Positions 6,601 to 10,633 of a DNA stretch of 10,633 nucleotides are shown one piece after another; positions within the stretch are counted from its first letter, which is position 1, and every line of letters starts with the position of its first letter. Where the stretch lies: NCBI GenBank assembly GCA_030536675.1, contig JAUNPM010000038.1, positions 1-10,633 on the forward strand, written 5' to 3'. The DNA is from Clostridia bacterium. Its GTDB lineage: Bacteria > Bacillota > Clostridia > Lachnospirales > CAG-274. The notes under the pieces were generated by a model. That model was given only the letters and a program-made list of their open reading frames with translations. It did not search any database and was not told where the DNA came from. Position numbers and translations under genes: made by a program.

Positions 6601-7395
6601 TCAGCTTAACAACATTCTGTCATTGTTCATTTCCTCACCGCTTGCCTTTTCAAACATAGAAAGAAGATCGGGAACATCAAGCTTTTTCTTTTCTTCCCCT
6701 GAAATATCCAGTATTATTTCACCCTTATGAAGCATTATAAGTCTGTTGCCTATTTTAAGTGCGTCTTTCATATTGTGAGTAACCATTAAAGCTGTAAGAT
6801 TGTTTTCTCCCACAACCTTGACCGTAAGCTCAAGTACCTTTTTAGCAGTCTTTGGGTCAAGAGCCGCCGTATGCTCATCAAGAAGAAGGAGCTTAGGGTG
6901 ATGAAAAGAAGCCATAAGCAAAGTAAGCGCCTGCCTTTGACCTCCTGACAAATATCTTGTCTTGTCCTTTAATCTCTTATCAAGTCCCAGATCAAGTTCG
7001 GAAAGAATACTTCTGTACAGCTCTCTTTCCTTAGAGGTTATACCCATTTTAAGGGTCCTGCCCTTACCCCTTCTGTAGGCAATAGCAAGATTTTCCTCTA
7101 TTGTCAGGTCGGAAGCAGTACCCATTCTTGTATCCTGAAAAACCCTTCCTATATACTTTGCTCTTTTATATTCGGGAGCCTTTGTCAGATCCACATTGTC
7201 AATTAATATTTTGCCGCTTGTAATCATATTTGACCCTGAAATTGCATTGAGCATTGTGGATTTTCCCGCACCGTTTCCGCCTATTATTGTAACAAAGTCA
7301 CCTTCATTTACATTAAGGTTTATGCCGTGTAAAACGTGCTTTTCATTTATTGTGCCGACTTCAAACTTCTGATGTACATTTTCAAGCTTAAGCAT
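6601..7395 (-). CDS. ABC transporter ATP-binding protein (COG1101 type)
   Basis: This is the ATPase subunit of the importer encoded by this operon, acting at the inner face of the membrane. The protein has 264 residues from ATG 7395. It shows the Walker A GGNGAGKST (39-47), Q-loop VFQD (Gln87), signature LSGGQRQAL (149-157), Walker B LLLLDEH with catalytic Glu174, D-loop AALDP, and switch His207 (VTHN). It aligns in order with ATPases of the uncharacterised importer group that includes the predicted tryptophan or aromatic amino acid systems (TrpZ-like). The reading frame can start two codons earlier at GTG 7401, but GAGAGGGGG is better placed for the ATG. The ATG overlaps the permease stop by eight bases (ATGCTTAA), which suggests translational coupling. 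The substrate is not readable from this subunit. Confidence 0.95.
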   Translation of the reverse strand: MLKLENVHQKFEVGTINEKHVLHGINLNVNEGDFVTIIGGNGAGKSTMLNAISGSNMITSGKILIDNVDLTKAPEYKRAKYIGRVFQDTRMGTASDLTIEENLAIAYRRGKGRTLKMGITSKERELYRSILSELDLGLDKRLKDKTRYLSGGQRQALTLLMASFHHPKLLLLDEHTAALDPKTAKKVLELTVKVVGENNLTALMVTHNMKDALKIGNRLIMLHKGEIILDISGEEKKKLDVPDLLSMFEKASGEEMNNDRMLLS

Positions 7396-8293
7396 TTGCA
7401 CTGCCCCCTCTCTTCATAGAATTTTTTAAATTCTTTGTTACCGCATTTCTCACTGTAGGGAAACAAAGGGCAACTGCAAGGAGTATGGAGCTTATAAGCT
7501 TCATATCATCTGATCTTAATCCCAGCTTAAGTACAACAGCTATAATAATTCTGTAAAGAACAGAACCCAGAGCAACGGCAATAAGAGAACGCAAAATTGT
7601 TCTGTTGCCGAAAACTACCTCACCGATAATTACTGAAGCAAGACCTATAACAATTGTTCCCACACCCATTTGTATATCCGAAAAGCTGTTGAACTGAGCC
7701 ACAAGAGATGCTGAAAGAGCAATAAGACCGTTTCCTATCATTATACCAAGTATTGTAGCATTGTCCGTATTTACACCGTTTGCTCTTATCATATGCTTGT
7801 TATTTCCCGTTGCTCTCAAGGCATAGCCTATCTCCGTAGAGAAAAACCACCACAAAAACAATATTACAACTACAGTAAGGACAAGTCCCGATACTATAGC
7901 GGCATTATTTTTTGTAAGTCCCGTATTTTCAAGTATTGTTATAATTGACGTTTCTTTTAAAAGAGGTATATTGGACTTTCCCATTACTCTCAAATTAACT
8001 GACCACAAGCCCGTCATTGTAAGAATACCTGCAAGAAGTGCTGGTATTTTAAGCTTAGTGTGCAAAAGCCCCGTCACAAGTCCCGCCAAAAGACCGCCTA
8101 TTAATGCAAAGAATGTAGACACAAAAGGATCCAGCCCCGATGTAATAAGCTTACAGGTTATGCCTGCTCCCAATGTAAAACAGCCCTCGGCAGTTAGATC
8201 CGCAATATCCAGTATTCTGTAGGTTATGTAAACTCCTATTGCCATTACAGCCCAAAGAAGTCCCTGCGCTATGGCTCCGACTAAAAATCCCAT
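7388..8293 (-). CDS. ABC transporter permease (COG4120 type)
   Basis: The membrane subunit has 301 residues, mostly hydrophobic with about eight or nine spans, of the BPD_transp_2 (branched-chain amino acid permease-like) family. Family landmarks are ITYRILDIADLTAEGCFTLGA (23-43), NLRVMGKSNIPLL (100-112), the cytoplasmic coupling loop EIGYALRATGNN (154-165), and VGTIVIGLASVIIGEVVFG (211-229). NLR-MG--NIPLL is typical of the COG4120 group that pairs with PF04392 binding proteins. The start is ATG 8293 with AAAGGAGA about 9 bases upstream; the frame is open further to 8362, but that extension runs through two hairpins and is not hydrophobic. It follows the binding-protein gene by 98 bases and overlaps the ATPase gene. 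Confidence 0.93.
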   Translation of the reverse strand: MGFLVGAIAQGLLWAVMAIGVYITYRILDIADLTAEGCFTLGAGITCKLITSGLDPFVSTFFALIGGLLAGLVTGLLHTKLKIPALLAGILTMTGLWSVNLRVMGKSNIPLLKETSIITILENTGLTKNNAAIVSGLVLTVVVILFLWWFFSTEIGYALRATGNNKHMIRANGVNTDNATILGIMIGNGLIALSASLVAQFNSFSDIQMGVGTIVIGLASVIIGEVVFGNRTILRSLIAVALGSVLYRIIIAVVLKLGLRSDDMKLISSILLAVALCFPTVRNAVTKNLKNSMKRGGSANA

Positions 8294-8314
8294 TTTTCGT
8301 TTTCTCCTTTTCCT

Positions 8315-8364
8315 TAAATTTACAAAATAATTCGTAAATTTAGGGTGCTTCCAAAGAAACACCC
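8315..8364 (-). promoter_or_regulatory. Two adjacent hairpins between binding-protein and permease genes
   Basis: In the mRNA, the first hairpin is GGGTGTTTC, loop TTTG, GAAGCACCC (8364-8343; 9 bp with one G-U pair). It is followed directly by TAAATTTAC/GTAAATTTA (8342-8334 with 8323-8315; perfect 9 bp). The second ends at the permease ribosome binding site. Neither has a U-run, so they do not look like terminators. Such intercistronic structures often stabilise the abundant binding-protein mRNA or limit permease expression; that role is inferred. Confidence 0.55.
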
Positions 8365-8391
8365 CTTTGTACCGATTAAATATATTTTTTA

Positions 8392-9444
8392 TTACTGTGC
8401 CTCTGTTCCGCTGTCTGCTGAAGTATTCACAACCTCCGCACTTGCCTTTACATCATCGGGTATTGTTATTCCCAGCTCAGCCGCAGCAGTTTCATTTATA
8501 ACAAGCTGTGGATTTTCAGCATACTGAATAGGCATTGTTTTAATGTCCGCACCTTCAATTATCTGAACAGCCATTTTACCTGTTAATTTACCTAAATCAG
8601 TATAATCTATGGCAACTGAAGCAAGTCCGCCGCCTTCAACCATTCCTGATTCTCCAACTATTACAGGAAGTCCTGCAGGATTTGTAATGCTTGAAACAAG
8701 AGGCATACTTGAAGCAAGCACGTTATCCGTAGGAATATACACAGCGTCGCAGGTTCCTATAATTGACTCCGTTACCTGTGCAACATCATTTGTAGACGTT
8801 ACTGTTTTTCTCTCAACTTCAAGACCTGCTGCCTTTGCCGCCTCTTCCGCCATATCAGCCTGTATAAGTGAATTTTGTTCACCTGAACAATACATAATTG
8901 TTATTTTCTTTGCATCAGGCAAAATTTTAGTCAAAAGCTCGATTTGATCCTCAACAGGTGTAAGGTCTGATGTTCCTGACACATTACAATTAGGAACTTC
9001 ATTTGTTTCCACAAGTCCTGATTCCGCAGGGTCTGTAACAGCAGTAACAAGAATAGGAATATCCTTTGTTTCCGTAGCAACAGCCTGAGCTGAAGGCGTA
9101 GCAATAGCAAGAATAAGATCCTTACCGTCTGAAACAAATTTCTGTGAAATAGTCTTTAAATTTGACTGATCTCCCTGAGCATTTTGTGTTTCAATATTTA
9201 TGTTGTCACCGTCAGTATAGCCTGCCTCTGCAAGAGCCTCAATAAATCCCTCTCTTGATGCGTCAAGGGCAGGGTGTTCCGTAAGCTGTATAATTCCCAC
9301 ATCAACAGGAGTATCCATTGCAGCTGAATTTTCAGTAGGTGTTTCCTCCGTTCCGCCCTGTGTTCCCTGATTATCAGCTCCGCAGCCTGAAAATACCATA
9401 GCTGACATAGCACAAACAGCTATCATTGATAAAAACTTTTTCAT
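8392..9444 (-). CDS. ABC transporter substrate-binding lipoprotein (PF04392/COG2984)
   Basis: This 350-residue surface lipoprotein captures the substrate for the importer. A signal peptide ends at the lipobox VFSG|C (Cys21 lipidated), followed by a Gly/Thr/Glu-rich linker to about residue 47. The ABC_sub_bind domain then runs VGIIQLTEHPALDASREGF (49-67), a two-lobed periplasmic-binding fold with LAIATPSAQA, ILVTAVTDPAESGLV, ITIMYCSGEQNS, AVYIPTDNVLASSMPLV and GLASVAIDYTDLGKLTG. The last of these is a strong family marker. Characterised or predicted relatives (streptococcal TrpX) bind aromatic amino acids; this specificity is an inference. The C-terminal tail (about 340-350) is polar and probably disordered. 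The start has AGGAGG eight bases before the ATG. It is first in the operon and has a strong promoter. Confidence 0.95.
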   Translation of the reverse strand: MKKFLSMIAVCAMSAMVFSGCGADNQGTQGGTEETPTENSAAMDTPVDVGIIQLTEHPALDASREGFIEALAEAGYTDGDNINIETQNAQGDQSNLKTISQKFVSDGKDLILAIATPSAQAVATETKDIPILVTAVTDPAESGLVETNEVPNCNVSGTSDLTPVEDQIELLTKILPDAKKITIMYCSGEQNSLIQADMAEEAAKAAGLEVERKTVTSTNDVAQVTESIIGTCDAVYIPTDNVLASSMPLVSSITNPAGLPVIVGESGMVEGGGLASVAIDYTDLGKLTGKMAVQIIEGADIKTMPIQYAENPQLVINETAAAELGITIPDDVKASAEVVNTSADSGTEAQ

Positions 9445-9547
9445 AAAAAATTCCTCCTAATCTTTATTTTATAAAATTAATATATGTTGTAATAAAATAT
9501 TTTCATTTTTCATACGTAAATTATTACATTAACGACATCATATATTA
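9445..9547 (-). other. AT-rich leader of the ABC operon
   Basis: The leader of about 95 bases runs between the promoter and the lipoprotein ATG. It contains the inverted repeat TGTAATAA/TTATTACA (9488-9495 with 9521-9528). The ribosome binding site is AGGAGG. I looked for a T-box (AGGGTGG-ACCGCG core and specifier stem) and found none. There is no intrinsic terminator in the leader either, so no leader attenuation is visible. Confidence 0.4.
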
Positions 9548-9576
9548 ATTTTACGTTATATTATCAAAATTGTCAA
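9548..9576 (-). promoter_or_regulatory. Sigma-A promoter of the ABC transporter operon
   Basis: The minus strand reads TTGACA (9576-9571), a 17-base spacer and TAAAAT (9553-9548), 11 of 12 consensus bases, about 104 bases upstream of the lipoprotein ATG. Transcription would start near 9541. The 7-base inverted pair ACGTAAA (9514-9520) and TTTACGT (9550-9556) brackets the start site and overlaps the -10. It could be an operator, but this is speculative. Confidence 0.8.
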
Positions 9577-9595
9577 CAATTTTTAACCAAAATAG

Positions 9596-9720
9596 AAAAA
9601 AGCAGCTAACGAACAGCTGCTTTTTCCTAAAGAGAAGGTATTTTTATGGGGTTTACAGTTTAATTTACATATTTGAGGGATGTATAAACTGTAATGTGAA
9701 AATATTTAGGGGTTTTCACA
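9596..9720 (-). ncRNA. Candidate small RNA with C-rich loops, about 125 nt
   Basis: This non-coding unit has all parts of a free-standing small RNA on the minus strand. An extended -10 (TGCTATAAT) predicts a start near 9720. Hairpin 1 sits at the very 5' end: TGTGAAAA (9720-9713), loop CCCCTAAATA, TTTTCACA (9702-9695). Hairpin 2 is TTACAGTTTA plus TACAT, loop CCCTCAAAT (9679-9671), closing with ATGTA and, after a 3-base bulge, TAAACTGTAA (9694-9653 overall). An unpaired linker follows with CCCC (9651-9648) and CCTTCTC (9638-9632), then a perfect GC-containing terminator hairpin and six Ts. The loops share the pattern CCCYNAAAT. Exposed CCCC/CCCTC motifs resemble the C-rich, Shine-Dalgarno-pairing motifs of Firmicute regulatory RNAs such as RsaE/RoxS. 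It matches no family I can name, and expression is unproven. Confidence 0.5.
9597..9625. terminator. Bidirectional intrinsic terminator
   Basis: AAAAAGCAGCT (9597-9607), loop AACGAAC, AGCTGCTTTTT (9615-9625) is a perfect 11-bp inverted repeat. It has a T-run on either strand. On the minus strand it ends the candidate small RNA, and any read-through from the BofC-like gene, just ahead of the ABC operon promoter. No plus-strand gene is upstream of it. Confidence 0.88.
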
Positions 9721-9726
9721 GTCATT

Positions 9727-9735
9727 ATTATAGCA
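9727..9735 (-). promoter_or_regulatory. Extended -10 promoter of the candidate small RNA
   Basis: The minus strand reads TGCTATAAT, an exact extended -10 (TGnTATAAT). There is no good -35 at 16-18 bases (ACACTT at 17), which extended -10 promoters do not need. The first hairpin of the candidate RNA begins seven bases downstream, at the expected start. A one-mismatch 0A box (GGTCGAA, plus strand 9766-9772) lies further upstream and may be chance. Confidence 0.55.
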
Positions 9736-9858
9736 TTAGGCGCTTAATAAGTGTTCACAAACATAGGTCGAATTTTAAGAATTTTTTGTATATTTTTTCA
9801 GACATTTACCATTTTTCATTAAAAATTTATAAATTTCATTTTTTAATTATATATTTTG
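9736..9858. other. AT-rich stretch downstream of the BofC-like gene
   Basis: Together with the small-RNA unit and the ABC leader this makes a 414-base stretch without a protein gene. This part holds only AT tracts and the AT-only palindrome AAATTTATAAATTT (9823-9836). No GC-containing terminator directly follows the BofC-like gene, so its transcript may run on to the hairpin at 9597-9625. Confidence 0.4.
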
Positions 9859-10398
9859 CTAAGTTTCAAGTCCCTCAATATACTTTATCAGGTTTGCGTC
9901 ACCGTCTATTAAAATTCCCTCTTTAAATAGTTCCTTGTCCTCATTGCCCAAGGCACTTACGGGAGCGGAAGTCATTTCCTTTAAAATTCCCGTATCCCTG
10001 TAATAAACGGCAACATACCCGTCCTTCTCTTTTAATATATAATGCTGTGGGCTTTCCCCCTCAACATTTTTATTAAATACTATTCTGTCTGCACTGAATT
10101 CACTCATTACCCATTCGCTGTAAGCCTGCTGGGTCTTTTCTCTGTCCCAGCCATACATAAATTGCTGGGGCAAGCTCTGCTGTGTTTCCGAAAAACCGTC
10201 GGAATAATTATACACAAATTCCATAACAGTCTTTTCGCCTATAACATTTCCCTGCTTTGCCTCTGCCATAACAAGCCCCGTATCATAATCACTGCCCTTT
10301 TCACCGTTAAAGGCAATATAATAGCCCCCTATTCCGCCTGCCACAGTAAATATCATACCGCATATAATAATTGCTAAACTTTTTAATAACCTCCTCAT
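9859..10398 (-). CDS. Membrane-anchored protein with BofC-like C-terminal domain
   Basis: The protein has 179 residues from ATG 10398. A basic start (MRRLLK) is followed by one membrane segment (about residues 7-30, AIIICGMIFTVAGGIGGYYIAF), with the rest probably outside the cell membrane. The central part (45-115) has no family I recognise. The last 60 residues (about 119-179; HYILKEKDGYVAVYY, then LFKEGILIDGDANLIKYIEGLE) match the pattern of the BofC C-terminal domain. In that domain a strand pair around DG-VAVY is followed by a L--GI-v-----L---LE ending. Bacillus BofC inhibits the sporulation signalling protease SpoIVB, but the many clostridial proteins with this tail have no proven role, so the function is open. 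GAGGTG sits 8 bases before the ATG; a GTG at 10407 is an unlikely alternative because it lies inside that site. Confidence 0.7.
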   Translation of the reverse strand: MRRLLKSLAIIICGMIFTVAGGIGGYYIAFNGEKGSDYDTGLVMAEAKQGNVIGEKTVMEFVYNYSDGFSETQQSLPQQFMYGWDREKTQQAYSEWVMSEFSADRIVFNKNVEGESPQHYILKEKDGYVAVYYRDTGILKEMTSAPVSALGNEDKELFKEGILIDGDANLIKYIEGLET

Positions 10399-10437
10399 AT
10401 ATATCACCTCAAGGTTATTATTTCCTTATTTATTTTT

Positions 10438-10465
10438 AATATACCTTATAAGGAATTTTTTTCAA
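10438..10465 (-). promoter_or_regulatory. Sigma-A-type promoter of the BofC-like gene
   Basis: The minus strand shows TTGAAA (10465-10460), a 16-base spacer and TATATT (10443-10438), about 40 bases upstream of ATG 10398. The spacer contains the palindrome CCTTATAAGG (10444-10453). No forespore-type (sigma-F/G) promoter could be recognised. The AT-rich context makes the call moderate. Confidence 0.45.
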
Positions 10466-10543
10466 ACTAAGTAAAAGCAAAAAATTTCACTTACGCTCCA
10501 TAAACATTAATAATATTTACCTTAGATCAAATAAAATTCTCAC

Positions 10544-10578
10544 TATATAAAAAGCAGGCTTGATATAACCAAGCCCGC
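10544..10578 (-). terminator. Intrinsic terminator for a minus-strand gene beyond the right edge
   Basis: On the minus strand GCGGGCTTG (10578-10570), loop GTTATAT and CAAGCCTGC (10562-10554) form a 9-bp stem with one G-U pair. It is followed by TTTTTATATA. A minus-strand frame open from the window edge stops with TGA at 10588-10586, eight bases before the stem; this could be the last 15 codons of a gene outside the window, but the stretch is too short to prove coding. Confidence 0.75.
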
Positions 10579-10633
10579 CAGACTGTCAAAAAACTAAACT
10601 TTTTAAGAAAAATTGAATTTCTTTCGACACCGT

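Noticed and set aside
8931..9413. Leucine- and arginine-rich minus-strand frames within the lipoprotein gene
   Set aside because: They are out-of-frame readings of the same strand; the lipoprotein frame has the signal peptide, lipobox and family motifs.
9445..9720. T-box or other riboswitch for the ABC importer
   Set aside because: No T-box core or specifier stem was found, and the hairpin unit ends in its own terminator before a strong separate promoter for the operon.
9653..9720. Plus-strand reading of the two hairpins as a CsrA-binding RNA (AGGGA/GGGG loops)
   Set aside because: The plus strand shows no promoter at the right place and no terminator after the hairpins; promoter and terminator are both placed for the minus strand.
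9570..9926. Plus-strand frame of 118 codons
   Set aside because: It is AT-driven (rich in Phe, Tyr, Ile, Lys and His), lacks a good ribosome binding site, and runs across a terminator, the small-RNA hairpins and into the BofC-like gene on the other strand.
10422..10455. Inverted repeat TTCCTTAT/ATAAGGAA with a following T-run
   Set aside because: The stem is only 8 bp, AT-rich and with an 18-base loop; it overlaps the probable promoter of the BofC-like gene, and no plus-strand gene would use it as terminator.
1..10633. CRISPR arrays, tRNA or rRNA genes, insertion sequences, phage genes
   Set aside because: No regularly spaced direct repeats, tRNA cloverleaf motifs, rRNA segments, transposase frames or terminal inverted repeats were seen on either strand.

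Overview
The window is AT-rich and Gram-positive in style: strong AGGAGG-type ribosome binding sites, TTGACA/TATAAT promoters, Rho-independent terminators, and frequent ATA and AGA codons. It carries a SpoIIE phosphatase, a BofC-like protein and a perfect Spo0A box. Together these suggest a spore-forming anaerobe of the class Clostridia, perhaps a Lachnospirales member. The species cannot be told from the sequence.

Left third (1-3840). A secreted DUF2334 protein of the polysaccharide-deacetylase-like group runs off the left edge on the minus strand. Behind it, also on the minus strand, is an L,D-transpeptidase with an SH3-like domain and a YkuD catalytic domain; its best start is a TTG codon with a near-perfect ribosome binding site. 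Divergent from this, on the plus strand, is nadB (L-aspartate oxidase), without nadA or nadC beside it. A strong hairpin separates nadB from the convergent spoIIE.

Middle (3840-6600). spoIIE (minus) encodes a short 612-residue form of the stage II sporulation phosphatase. Its upstream region has a TATAAT box with a perfect 0A box (TGTCGAA) where Spo0A-activated promoters carry one. Divergent from it is a small RluA-type pseudouridine synthase with a consensus sigma-A promoter. A long shared hairpin lies between this gene and the convergent ABC operon.

Right (6600-9600). A three-gene minus-strand operon encodes an ABC importer of the COG2984/COG4120/COG1101 type: lipoprotein binding protein, then permease, then ATPase. 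The permease and ATPase genes overlap by 8 bases. The lipoprotein and permease genes are separated by two adjacent hairpins. Relatives include the predicted aromatic amino acid importers called TrpXYZ in streptococci. The operon has its own TTGACA-17-TAAAAT promoter and no T-box in its leader.

Far right (9596-10633). Between the ABC promoter and a BofC-like gene lies a short unit with no protein gene: an extended -10 promoter, two hairpins with C-rich loops, a C-rich linker and an intrinsic terminator, all on the minus strand. It has the layout of a free-standing small RNA of about 125 nt whose unpaired C-rich motifs could pair with Shine-Dalgarno sequences. This is the most interesting item in the window. 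The BofC-like membrane protein has its own promoter. The right edge holds a minus-strand terminator for a gene lying outside the window.
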